From: Methanoregula sp. UBA247
GTDB lineage: Archaea > Halobacteriota > Methanomicrobia > Methanomicrobiales > Methanospirillaceae
Length of the DNA stretch: 40,425 nucleotides
Assembly: GCA_002495055.1 (NCBI GenBank)
Contig: DADR01000063.1
Span: 1-40,425 of the forward strand
Reading direction: 5' to 3'
In this document: positions 8,617 to 16,722 of the stretch, piece by piece
How the letters are laid out: each line of letters begins with the position of its first letter
Position numbering within the stretch: the stretch's first letter is position 1
Program-made: the position numbers and the translations under genes
The notes under the pieces: model-generated
Databases searched by the model: none
What the model saw: only the letters and a program-made list of their open reading frames with translations
What the model was told of the DNA's origin: nothing

Positions 8617-8703
8617 GATTCCGGCTCTTCGCTTATGAGGTAAATTAATAGTAGCAATTCAGGTTATATTTGCAGGGAAGTCCTTGATTATACTATCGTG
8701 ACG

Positions 8704-9441
8704 CTATGTGTCAGGTGCATCGTATAAACCGGTAGTGCTCTGGAGGAACCCTTTGACATTTTCCCATCCCTTTTTCTCACCAGCCATCAGCAGGCTCATC
8801 GACGCGGTGTATTCATTTGACCCCGGTTCAAATATTTTCCAGCGGTTTTTACCCGTAATGGACGAGGTGATAAAAACCAATGCATCCGGTGATGCCCGGT
8901 AATCTGCATAGAGTGAAGTCTGGTAATTATAGCAAAGAGGGGTCCCGTTTGTTTTGGAACTGTCAGGAACGCAGGAAACCTGCCGGACTTCCCGAAGCGG
9001 GCGGAACAGGGCACTGTTTTTTATCGGCTCACGGGTATCAATTAGCCTGACAGATTCCGCTTCGGATGACAACGTGAAGGTAAAGGGGTTTTCCGGCGTG
9101 GTATTTCGGGGAGGGGTGATAACCTGCGCACTAATCCTGACCATCGTTGCCTTACCGGTGTCATACAGTGTTACAACCCAGTCATCGGGAAGCCCTGCAA
9201 TATCACGGGCACTGAACCGTTCAACAATAGGAGAATTGCCAGAGGTATCTGCCGGTACCGGGATAAACAGCGTCACATTGGAGAGAGGGGAATCGATAGT
9301 GATCGTACAGGTATATGAATAGGTGCTGGACAATGAAGACAGGTACGCATTTTCCACAACTATCTGATACGAAACGACCGAAAAGAAAACAACAAATATG
9401 ATCATAAACAGACCGAGTGTGTTTCTGATAATCCTATCCAT
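8704..9441 (-). CDS. Membrane-anchored extracytoplasmic protein of unknown function
   Basis: A 245-residue protein I cannot assign to a named family. One hydrophobic helix (about residues 9-29, LGLFMIIFVVFFSVVSYQIVV) anchors it. The rest (30-245) looks extracytoplasmic: beta-rich, with Thr/Ser-rich strands (YSYTCTITIDSPLSNVTLFIPVPAD), three Cys residues (C45, C157, C170) that could form one disulfide, and a C-terminal WKIFEPGSNEYTASMSLLM block. ATG 9441 is chosen because AAGGGGG lies 8 nt upstream. A longer open frame to 9717 exists but lacks a better start and would extend through the pyrC promoter region. It is divergent from pyrC with about 200 nt between them. Confidence 0.65.
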   Translation of the reverse strand: MDRIIRNTLGLFMIIFVVFFSVVSYQIVVENAYLSSLSSTYSYTCTITIDSPLSNVTLFIPVPADTSGNSPIVERFSARDIAGLPDDWVVTLYDTGKATMVRISAQVITPPRNTTPENPFTFTLSSEAESVRLIDTREPIKNSALFRPLREVRQVSCVPDSSKTNGTPLCYNYQTSLYADYRASPDALVFITSSITGKNRWKIFEPGSNEYTASMSLLMAGEKKGWENVKGFLQSTTGLYDAPDT

Positions 9442-9649
9442 GATAATAACCCCCTTCTTTTTGTGATCTCCCTTCAAGATACTCTTTTTGCTCTGAGCAT
9501 ACCCGGTAAGGTTTCTTTTTTTGACAAGTATTGACAGGTCGTGATTGAATACCTGTCGATAATCACAAGGTTGTTTTCCTCTTGACAGGATAATTCCCCC
9601 TGAACAGATCACCATGCCTTTATGGGTTGTTAAAGAAAAAGTGAGTAGT

Positions 9650-10912
9650 ATGGATTCCCCCCCCACCCTCGTGCTTGGTAACGTAAACCTTCCATCAGGG
9701 CGTGTTGCAGATATCACGCTGGCTGATGGCAGGGTTTTTCACGCAGGTGCCAGCCAGGCTTCGATAGAATACCTTGATTGTACCGGCCTTTTTGTTCTGC
9801 CGGCTGCAGTCGATATGCACGTACATATGCGCGGGGGCGCCCAATCGGCAAAAGAGGACTGGACAAGCGGGAGCAGGAGTGCACTTGCCGGGGGAGTGAC
9901 GGTAGTCGTAGATCAGCCGAATTCCCAGCCTCCCATCGATACTCCCGGGCACCTGAATGATCGCGTCTGCGATGCACGGAACCATTCATTCTGCAATTTT
10001 GCCATCAACAGCAGTGTCACCCCTGCCACACCTCTGGAGGAGATGTGGGAGGCAGGAGCACTGGCATTCGGTGAAACATTTTTTGCGCCCTCCAGTTATG
10101 GGGAAGGGATCGGTGATGGAGCATTACAGCAGGCACTATGGCAGATTCATTCCCTGGATGGACTTGCCACGATTCATGCCGAGAGAATATCAGAAGCTCC
10201 CGATACCGATCTGGTCTCTCATGATCTGGTCCGGTCCCCAAAAAATGAGCTGCTGGCAGTCCAGGCTGTCGGGAAGCTGAACACGGCCGGATGCCGTCTT
10301 CACTTCTGTCACCTCAGCACAAAGAATTCCGTGGATGCTGCATCCGCTACCGTTGAGGTAACCCCCCATCATCTGTTCCTCTCTTTAGACGATTTTGAGC
10401 ATACCGATCCCTGCGGGAAAGTAAACCCGCCACTCCGCACAGAGCAGGAGCGAAAGCAGCTCTGGGGACGCTGGGACAGGATAGATGTCATAGCATCCGA
10501 TCATGCGCCTCATACCCGAAAAGAAAAATCGCAGGAATTTTCTTCAGCTCCCAGTGGTATTCCCGGTGTAGAAACTCTTGTTCCGCTTCTTCTGGCACGG
10601 GTCATCGATGGGAAAATCTCCCTGGAATCCGTACTAGAGAAAACCTCCCACAAACCGGCAGATCTGCTGGGGATTCCCCGCGCCGGTTTTAATGTGGGAG
10701 ACCGTGCGGATTTCGCCCTCTATACAAAAATTCCCCGACCTGTTGCTGTTGAAATGCTCCACAGTAAATGTAACTGGACACCCTTTGAAGGTCATATGGC
10801 TCTCTTTCCTGAAAAAGTAATCATGGGAGGTAAGGTCGTATACGATGACGGGGATTTTTTCAGGACTGAACCTCTCTGGTTTTCCGGAAGGGGATATAAA
10901 AAAAGGGTATAG
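9650..10912 (+). CDS. pyrC: Dihydroorotase
   Basis: A 420-residue amidohydrolase for the third pyrimidine step (carbamoyl aspartate to dihydroorotate, reversible). Metal-ligand motifs are visible: DMHVHMR (55-61; His57 and His59), IHAE (His176), CHLS (His221) and SDHAPH (Asp284). The block KEDWTSGSRSALAGGVT (68-84) and VDQPN are characteristic of archaeal/type I PyrC. The start is uncertain. ATG 9614 is in frame, but ATG 9650 gives the usual N-terminus, and a TATA-like CTTTATGG at about 9618-9625 sits 25-30 nt before it, which would make 9650 (or GTG 9641) nearly leaderless. It acts in the cytoplasm with PyrD/PyrK and PyrE encoded elsewhere in the window. It stands alone, followed by over 580 nt without a gene. 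Confidence 0.92.
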   Translation: MDSPPTLVLGNVNLPSGRVADITLADGRVFHAGASQASIEYLDCTGLFVLPAAVDMHVHMRGGAQSAKEDWTSGSRSALAGGVTVVVDQPNSQPPIDTPGHLNDRVCDARNHSFCNFAINSSVTPATPLEEMWEAGALAFGETFFAPSSYGEGIGDGALQQALWQIHSLDGLATIHAERISEAPDTDLVSHDLVRSPKNELLAVQAVGKLNTAGCRLHFCHLSTKNSVDAASATVEVTPHHLFLSLDDFEHTDPCGKVNPPLRTEQERKQLWGRWDRIDVIASDHAPHTRKEKSQEFSSAPSGIPGVETLVPLLLARVIDGKISLESVLEKTSHKPADLLGIPRAGFNVGDRADFALYTKIPRPVAVEMLHSKCNWTPFEGHMALFPEKVIMGGKVVYDDGDFFRTEPLWFSGRGYKKRV

Positions 10913-11008
10913 TGCCATTGTAACTACCAACCCGTAAAGGAAATAACGAGAGAAAACAGAGTCAGAATAGTGTTCCAGAATTCAGATCGAAAAAGTGTTC
11001 TTTGTTCA

Positions 11009-11158
11009 GGGACCAAAGACGCTCCAGGGGCTTTGTCCCGCCACTATGGCGCCCCGGTTGCGAGGAGTTATATAACCAGGGATCAGGTATACCGGTAATA
11101 CAGATGAATCGTATGCGCCCCCGCCTTAAAAAGGGGGCAGGGCTGGCGTAAGGGGGCG
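11009..11158 (+). ncRNA. Candidate structured RNA downstream of pyrC
   Basis: This part of the 583-nt gap between pyrC and the DUF167 gene has no convincing ORF but several adjacent helices: 11009-11018 with 11031-11039 (9 bp, one bulged C); 11053-11059 with 11074-11081 (7 bp, one bulged A); and 11116-11122 with 11152-11158 (CGCCCCC/GGGGGCG, 7 bp). The last helix has a mutually exclusive alternative, 11117-11122 with 11133-11138. A perfect 8-nt palindrome ggtatacc lies at 11086-11093. The strand cannot be fixed from pairing alone. It matches no RNA family I recognise: no SRP, RNase P or tRNA consensus was found. The rest of the gap (10913-11008, 11159-11495) shows nothing definite. Confidence 0.35.
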
Positions 11159-11495
11159 TCCATTAAAACAGGAAAATAGTCGCTGAAATGTGACTATACC
11201 CTAAAAAAATACCGTAACTAGTAAACGTGTTTTATCGGTCGCGGGCATTTTTTTTGACCTGCTTCTTTCCCAAGTGCTAAATAGCAAAATAAAGATATGG
11301 ATACTGCCGATACAGCACATCCATAGGTCCCCGGGGGATTTATTGACAAGCGTCTGGATGTGATCCATGGGACAACCCGGATGTGCGACAGGCAGCGCCC
11401 GGCAAGGGTTTAAACACAGGTGAAGAACGGCAGCACGCCACTGGTGATCCATGTGCGTTATTGCCGGGCAACATTCCTTTAAGGAAGTTCGTCCC

Positions 11496-11816
11496 ATGCC
11501 AGATATCGCTGATGCTCTTTTTGAAGACCGGTATGGTACGATAATCGCACTTGAGATTTCTGCCAATGCAAAATCCGATGCATTCCCTGCTGGTTACAAT
11601 GAATGGAGAAAGACCATCGGTTGTCGTGTAACCGCTCCCGCTGTTGAGGGGAAGGCAAACCGTGCAATAATTACCCTTGTGTCAGAAAAGCTTGGCGTAC
11701 CTGTTTCTCTGGTAAGCATCCGGTCCGGTACGATATCCTCTCAAAAGCGTGTACTGGTAGAGGGGATGAATAAAAAAGATCTTCTCGTACGATTACTGGA
11801 CATCTCAACACGCTGA
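11496..11816 (+). CDS. DUF167 / YggU family protein (UPF0235)
   Basis: A 106-residue protein. The family hallmark is clear: GCRVTAPAVEGKANRAIITLVSEKLGVP, then VSIRSGTISSQKRVLVEG, with the Pro-Ala/Lys-Ala-Asn core of the YggU fold. The N-terminal part, IIALEISANAKSDAFPAGYNEWRK, has the Ser-Asn-Ala-Lys stretch common in archaeal members. The function is unknown; structures show a small alpha/beta domain. ATG 11496 is preferred over ATG 11451: AAGGAAG at 11481-11487 is spaced 8 nt before it, and the upstream 15 residues (MCVIAGQHSF...) do not resemble the family. It precedes dnaG in the same direction with a 181-nt gap and a separate dnaG promoter. Confidence 0.85.
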   Translation: MPDIADALFEDRYGTIIALEISANAKSDAFPAGYNEWRKTIGCRVTAPAVEGKANRAIITLVSEKLGVPVSLVSIRSGTISSQKRVLVEGMNKKDLLVRLLDISTR

Positions 11817-11940
11817 TGTTTGCAGGGTAAAAGAACTCCCGCTGATTTTGCAGGAACTATCCTTCAGAAGGCAAATAGCGGTTTTTTCCAAAAAAAATAC
11901 CGTCAGCAGACAATTTAAGTAATTCTACAGAATATATGTA

Positions 11941-11948
11941 ATTTATAC
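11941..11948 (+). promoter_or_regulatory. TATA box for dnaG
   Basis: The sequence ATTTATAC lies in an AT-rich stretch. Archaeal spacing predicts a transcript start near 11971, giving a short leader that contains the GGGGGTG ribosome site at 11984-11990. Confidence 0.5.
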
Positions 11949-11997
11949 CTATGATCAGGCATTCCGTTATTTGTATGATTCATGGGGGTGCGTTTAC

Positions 11998-13230
11998 GTG
12001 TATTCACCAGATACTACAAAGTACCTTATTCACATCAGCCTCACTGCAGAGGGGGTGGTCGAGAAACCCGATGTAGTCGGTGCCATTTTCGGGCAGACTG
12101 AAGGGTTACTCGGCGAAGACTTAGACCTGCGGGATCTCCAGAGGACCGGAAGAGTCGGGCGCATCGACGTCCAGATCACCAGTAAAAAGGGCGAGACAAA
12201 AGGAGAGATTTTAATTTCTACCTCGCTTGACCGTGCTGAAACAGCCATTCTTGCTGCTTCTCTTGAGACGATCGACAGGGTCGGCCCATGCATCGCGCAT
12301 GTTATCGTGGAATCCATTGAAGATATCCGCGTCGTCAAGCGGAAAAAGATAGTCGAGCGTGCAAAGGAGATACTGCTCGACCGGTTTGAAGACGGAACAA
12401 TCGACAGCGATGAACTTCTGGATGATGTCCGGCAGAGCATCCGCATCGAAAAGATTGGATCTATTGGGGATGAAAGAGTCCCGGCAGGCCCAAATGTCCA
12501 GGACTCGGATGCTATCATAATCGTTGAAGGCAGGGCTGATGTGCTGAATCTTCTTCGTTACGGTATAAAAAATGCCGTTGCAGTTGAAGGAACACATATT
12601 CCCAGGATTGTAGAGGAATTGTGTGAGAAGAAAACTGCCACGGCATTCTTTGACGGTGACCGCGGGGGGGAGCTGATCCTGCGTGAGCTCCTGCAGGTGG
12701 CCGATATCGATTTTGTGGCATTTTCTCCGAAAGGTAAAAGCGTTGAAGATATGGCCAGAAAGGAGGTGATCAAAACCCTGCGGAACAAGGTGCCCGTTGA
12801 GTATATCCGCGACCAGTATTTTGAAGAAACTTCTGAATTTCCGGCAGAGTTCCGGATGCCCCCGGTCTCAAAGAATGAGCAGGGCATAACGGAAAAAAAG
12901 GCAAAACAATCTGCCAGTGTAAAAAAACCGGCAGATGCAGGTAAAGGTCCTCTCACCCTCCGGGATCATATTGATACGGTTAAGGGTCACAGCCTTGCTC
13001 GTTTTCTGAGCGATGACTTTACCGTGGTAAAGGAGCTAAAATCGGACGACCTGGAAAAAGAAGTCGAGACCGTTGATAGTTCAGTTACCGGGCTTGTGGT
13101 CGACCGGGCAGTTGATCAGAAACTCCTTGACCAGCTGGTAAACAAGGGAATCGCATACGTTGCCGCGAAAGATTTCAAGGGAATAATAAAGCGCCCGTTA
13201 TCGATCCGGCTGATGAAAATGGGGTCATAA
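11998..13230 (+). CDS. dnaG: Archaeal DnaG-type primase / exosome-associated protein
   Basis: A 410-residue archaeal DnaG. The N-terminal archaeal-specific region MYSPDTTKYLIHI...VVGAIFGQTEGLLG (1-39) is followed by the TOPRIM domain: IIIVEGRADVLNLLRYGI (173-190; catalytic Glu177) and FFDGDRGGE (217-225; Asp219/Asp221 metal site). Archaeal DnaG is known both as a primase-like enzyme and as a subunit of the RNA exosome, where it helps capture poly(A) RNA. GTG 11998 is chosen because it gives the canonical N-terminus and has GGGGGTG 7 nt upstream; the longer in-frame ATG 11971 adds nine unrelated residues and coincides with the predicted transcript start. A Lys/Pro-rich linker (about 285-325) separates TOPRIM from the C-terminal domain, as is usual in archaeal DnaG. 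Confidence 0.95.
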   Translation: MYSPDTTKYLIHISLTAEGVVEKPDVVGAIFGQTEGLLGEDLDLRDLQRTGRVGRIDVQITSKKGETKGEILISTSLDRAETAILAASLETIDRVGPCIAHVIVESIEDIRVVKRKKIVERAKEILLDRFEDGTIDSDELLDDVRQSIRIEKIGSIGDERVPAGPNVQDSDAIIIVEGRADVLNLLRYGIKNAVAVEGTHIPRIVEELCEKKTATAFFDGDRGGELILRELLQVADIDFVAFSPKGKSVEDMARKEVIKTLRNKVPVEYIRDQYFEETSEFPAEFRMPPVSKNEQGITEKKAKQSASVKKPADAGKGPLTLRDHIDTVKGHSLARFLSDDFTVVKELKSDDLEKEVETVDSSVTGLVVDRAVDQKLLDQLVNKGIAYVAAKDFKGIIKRPLSIRLMKMGS

Positions 13231-13290
13231 TATCCATCGGGCATATGTATTTATGCTGCTCAAAACTACGTTAATGTCCGGAGTGGTAGT

Positions 13291-13572
13291 ATGCACAAAG
13301 AGGAATTGATTAACCTTCACAAGATGCTCTATGATGTGAAGGTATATTTTGAAGGATTAAATCCTGAACTCAAATTTTCCCAGTACAATGCATTAAAGAT
13401 TACTCCCTCCCAGCAGCACAAGAGTAAGATGGAGCACAAACACGCGATCTTTGTATTGGGGACGGAGATTGCAAATGCCATGAAAGAAGTGGATTACTCA
13501 TCCTCCAGCAGGATATCGGCACGAATGAAAGAGCTTGCCGAAAAAACGCTCAAAGAAATGGAATGTCCATAA
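13291..13572 (+). CDS. UPF0058 family protein
   Basis: A 93-residue archaeal protein. It starts MHKEELINLHKMLYDVKVYFE and carries the conserved SQQHKSKMEHKHAIFVLGTEIA segment (about 49-70) that defines the small, mostly helical UPF0058 family. The His-rich KMEHKHA stretch could bind a metal, but this is inference and the function is unknown. A strong ribosome site GGAGTGGTAG ends just before ATG 13291. It follows dnaG by 60 nt in the same direction, so co-transcription is possible; a TATA-like tatttatgc lies at about 13248-13256, which could also serve it separately. Confidence 0.85.
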   Translation: MHKEELINLHKMLYDVKVYFEGLNPELKFSQYNALKITPSQQHKSKMEHKHAIFVLGTEIANAMKEVDYSSSSRISARMKELAEKTLKEMECP

Positions 13573-13829
13573 TTTCAATCCGCCTGTCGGATTGCTACGG
13601 ATGCTTTTTATTTAAAAGTGCTTTATTGCCCGGCATAATTTCCTGTTTTTGAGATTTATAAAAAAAAATCAGCTCATTAAAAAAAATTTCGTTTTTGTGA
13701 GGGGAACAGGGAACACATTTAAGGAGACTCCCCCGGTTTATCAGTGATCCAAGAAGAGCTGTTGTCTTCTCTCATGTTCCTGTTTTTTTAAAAGATATGT
13801 TAAAATCAGATCGCGATTGATGATCGCTC

Positions 13830-14765
13830 ATGCAGTATTTTACCGACACCGATATGGGTCTTGATATCGGGCAGGTCAACAGGGCGATGGAATCGGCATT
13901 CATGGATCATGGCAGGGGACTTGTCCAGATGCCCCCTAAACTCTATATCACTCTGCCAGAAGGGGACTTCCGAACAATGCCGGCATACCTGCCGTCACTG
14001 GAGATTGCAGGGGTTAAAATTGTGAACGTCCATCCGGGTAATCCGGCAAAAGGTCTTCTTACCGTTATGGCACTCACGGTAATCCTTGATATCGATACAG
14101 GTCAGCCAACGGCAATTATCAATGCAACGCGGCTCACTGATATGCGGACGGGTGCCGCGGGGGCAGTTGCAGCAAAATATCTGTCTGCCGCAAAAGAGAT
14201 TGTGCTGGGAGTTGTTGGGACAGGAATGCAGGCTCAGGCGCAGGTCACAGCCATTTCGCGGGAACTGAAAATCCGGCAGATAAAAATCTGGGGACGCAAT
14301 CCTGAACATATCAGGAAATTCGCTGACAGGTTTATGGAATTTCCCTGCCTTTCATCATCTCTTGAAAATACGTGCGATTGTGATGTGCTTGTTACCACCA
14401 CACCCTCGAGAAGCCCTATTATCAGAAGTGAGTGGATCCATGAAGGGACACATATCAATGCAATAGGGGCTGATGCACCGGGAAAGGAGGAACTCGATCC
14501 AGCACTGCTCCGACGTGCACAGGTCTTTGTGGATGATCCCGCCCAGGCAATTCATTCCGGAGAAATTAATGTGCCCATAAGCCATGGAATGTACCGTGAA
14601 GATGAGATAGCCGGAACTCTTGGTGAAGTTGTGATTGGAAAGAAAAAAAGGTCGGATTCAGGCACCATTACAATATTTGATTCAACAGGACTTGCCATCC
14701 AGGACCTTGCGATTGCAAAAATCGCTCTCCGGCATGGAAAAAAAATGGATCTCCCGTTTCCCTGA
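13830..14765 (+). CDS. ala: Archaeal alanine dehydrogenase / ornithine cyclodeaminase family
   Basis: A 311-residue NAD-dependent enzyme of the ornithine cyclodeaminase / mu-crystallin superfamily. Landmarks are MPPK (34-37), GVKIVNVHPGN (61-71, with the conserved active-site Lys63), ATRLTDMRTGA (99-109), the Rossmann loop GVVGTGMQA (127-135), GADAPGKEELD and the late DSTGLAIQD. The archaeal group, represented by the Archaeoglobus enzyme, interconverts alanine and pyruvate/ammonia with NAD; related enzymes convert ornithine to proline, so the substrate is not certain from sequence. ATG 13830 is the only start that keeps the N-terminal helix; the ribosome site is weak. The arginine genes elsewhere in the window make an ornithine-related role conceivable but do not prove it. 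Confidence 0.8.
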   Translation: MQYFTDTDMGLDIGQVNRAMESAFMDHGRGLVQMPPKLYITLPEGDFRTMPAYLPSLEIAGVKIVNVHPGNPAKGLLTVMALTVILDIDTGQPTAIINATRLTDMRTGAAGAVAAKYLSAAKEIVLGVVGTGMQAQAQVTAISRELKIRQIKIWGRNPEHIRKFADRFMEFPCLSSSLENTCDCDVLVTTTPSRSPIIRSEWIHEGTHINAIGADAPGKEELDPALLRRAQVFVDDPAQAIHSGEINVPISHGMYREDEIAGTLGEVVIGKKKRSDSGTITIFDSTGLAIQDLAIAKIALRHGKKMDLPFP

Positions 14766-15117
14766 TAACCGAAGGGAAAAGAGCGGTATCCGGGGAATAC
14801 GTTTTTAAAAATGAACACATGAAATGAAGTTCTCTTTGGGAAAATCGAATCATTCAGATATACATGCGGAGATTGTTACTCCAACATCTATCAGGTATAA
14901 TGAATACCGCCGCTCCTGACGGGGATATCCCCTCGCGGCGGATCGGTGGCTAGACACATTCAAGAAAAACACCCTTGCCCGCAACCATGCCCCGGAGAGT
15001 CCCTGGTGCAGGAGTTCTTTAAAAGATAGTATGATTTTTTTTAATTCCGGGTTTGATCTGGATCGATTCCTAATCGTCTCTCCAGTGGCGATTTTTAACT
15101 ATCCGTAAGGAATTTTT
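14766..15117. other. Intergenic region with bulged stem-loop
   Basis: There is no credible gene here. The main structure is a perfect 7-bp outer stem, CCGCCGC (14907-14913) with GCGGCGG (14935-14941), enclosing an inner GGGG/CCCC stem (14921-14924 with 14929-14932). Purine/T-rich tracts at about 15034-15043 suggest termination of transcripts coming from the left. Confidence 0.5.
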
Positions 15118-15156
15118 AAAAAAAATCACCGATATGACTGATTTTTAGTCGGTGAT
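15118..15156 (-). terminator. Intrinsic-type terminator of the tes-like gene
   Basis: On the minus strand, ATCACCGA (15156-15149) pairs perfectly over 8 bp with TCGGTGAT (15132-15125) around a 16-nt loop. The stem is followed by eight T residues (15125-15118). It starts 14 nt past the stop codon of the radical SAM gene. The hairpin plus T-run is unusually well formed for an archaeon. Confidence 0.7.
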
Positions 15157-15169
15157 GGAGCAAAAAGGA

Positions 15170-16636
15170 TTATTCTTTTGATTGTGCGTATTTTTTCCAG
15201 ACTTTTTCGCGGTAAACAGGCCCGCTGTTGTAGGTACAGAAGGGTATAAGTTTTCCCTCGGGGGTGGCATAATGGATACAACACCGCTGGACTCGCTCGA
15301 GATCATAATTATACCGGTCCATAAAATGCATGGTTCCGATAAAGAGTGCGTTCCAGTGAAATTCACGGAGCGCTTCAAAGTTCTGCCCGATAAGGGTCTT
15401 TCCGATAATTTTCCAGAACTCCGTGGTTTTCCCCTGTTCTCCTTTCTTCACAGACTCATGCATGTTTTTTACACCTTCCAGCAGTGCCGAGTATTTGTTA
15501 ATAGTGCCACCTTTTTTGATCTTGTCGGCCATCTGTTCAATCGATTCAAAGAATTTCTCTACATCCACCATACGGTTTACCGGAAGAACTGACCCGTCAT
15601 TCTGGACAAAAACATAGGTCGCTGCACCGCAATGCTGGTGAGCGGTAAATTTGACCTGAGGTTTTCCGGTATAAGCCTCAACAAGATCAGAGAACGGTAG
15701 TACGCAGGGCACCGGATAGAAATCATCCTTTTTAAGGATACCCTGCATCTGCTCTTCAATACAGGCAAGAACATCGGGAATCGTTATACGGGATTTTCTG
15801 ACATCGTCATCAGTCGCTGCCCCGGTAAACGCGATCGGCTGGAAATTTACACCCCGGATGACCGAGATGTTCTTTACCGCAAACCGTATGATATCACCGA
15901 GTTCGTTATCATTTTTTCCGTGAATTACTGTCGGTACCAGCACAACTCCAAGACGAACAGCCTTGAGATTCTCGATCGCTTTCTCATGGATTTTCAGGTA
16001 AGGATTGGTTGACGGAGAGACACCATCAAAATGCAGGTAGACGGTATTCAGTCCTGTATCTTTAAGCTTCTGTGCATAACCGGACTCGTGTGCGATCCGG
16101 ACACCATTCGTAGCAAGCTGCACCTGGGGAAATCCCATCTCTTTTGCTTTTTTGATGATCTCCAGCAGGTCTTCACGCATCGTGGGTTCGCCACCGGAGA
16201 ACTGGACAGCAGGAGCCGGCAGGGGTTTTTCGTTCCTGAGAACCTTCATCATGCTGACAATATCATCAAAACCCGGTTCGTATACAAAACCGCAAGCCCG
16301 GGCATTGGCAAAACAGAACTCACAATCAAGATTGCATCGGTTCGTCAGATCGATATTTGCAAGCAGGGTCTGAGAGTGGTGATGATCACACAGTCCACAG
16401 GATGACGGGCAGGTATCCGGGAGGGCAACATTCTGGGGATTTTCAACACCATTGCCTACGGTATTATACTGTTCGAACCGGTGATATAACACAGGATCTG
16501 ACCAGTAAAGGTTATGGAAATTTCCGTGGTCATGGCACATACTATTCAGCCATATCTTTCCCTCCTCTTCCACGATTTCTGCATCAATCGCCAAATGACA
16601 TGTGGGGCAAAGACTCCGGGTCTTTTTTATCAGCAT
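15170..16636 (-). CDS. tes: Radical SAM enzyme, tetraether lipid synthase (Tes / MJ0619) family
   Basis: A 488-residue radical SAM protein. The SAM cluster motif is CNLDCEFC (Cys101, Cys105, Cys108), followed by FSGGEPT (147-152). Additional Cys sites precede it: CPTC (10-13) with Cys34 in SMCHDHG, and CPSSCGLC (76-83). Cys336 and Cys452/453/467 lie in the C-terminal half and may hold auxiliary iron-sulfur clusters. This layout matches the MJ0619 family, which includes Tes, shown in other archaea to join two archaeol chains into tetraether (GDGT-type) lipids by C-C coupling. ATG 16636 has GGGTGGACAGGA just upstream; the longer frame to 16657 would need a non-ATG start. It is divergent from the lipid gene carS and ends in its own terminator. 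Not every MJ0619 relative has a proven Tes activity, so the assignment is strong for family and moderate for reaction. Confidence 0.8.
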   Translation of the reverse strand: MLIKKTRSLCPTCHLAIDAEIVEEEGKIWLNSMCHDHGNFHNLYWSDPVLYHRFEQYNTVGNGVENPQNVALPDTCPSSCGLCDHHHSQTLLANIDLTNRCNLDCEFCFANARACGFVYEPGFDDIVSMMKVLRNEKPLPAPAVQFSGGEPTMREDLLEIIKKAKEMGFPQVQLATNGVRIAHESGYAQKLKDTGLNTVYLHFDGVSPSTNPYLKIHEKAIENLKAVRLGVVLVPTVIHGKNDNELGDIIRFAVKNISVIRGVNFQPIAFTGAATDDDVRKSRITIPDVLACIEEQMQGILKKDDFYPVPCVLPFSDLVEAYTGKPQVKFTAHQHCGAATYVFVQNDGSVLPVNRMVDVEKFFESIEQMADKIKKGGTINKYSALLEGVKNMHESVKKGEQGKTTEFWKIIGKTLIGQNFEALREFHWNALFIGTMHFMDRYNYDLERVQRCCIHYATPEGKLIPFCTYNSGPVYREKVWKKYAQSKE

Positions 16637-16722
16637 TCCTGTCCACCCGCTGCACAATTATTCAGGTTTTTATCTCCTGCTTTCGTAACCTTAATGTTTG
16701 TATCTGCTGTTTATTACAGGTA

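Noticed and set aside
11201..11566. 121-residue minus-strand frame in the pyrC-DUF167 gap
   Set aside because: It runs into the DUF167 gene on the opposite strand, shows no recognisable motif and has Cys/His-rich random composition.
12030..12518. 162-residue minus-strand frame inside dnaG
   Set aside because: Ser/Arg-rich antisense translation of a strongly conserved gene.
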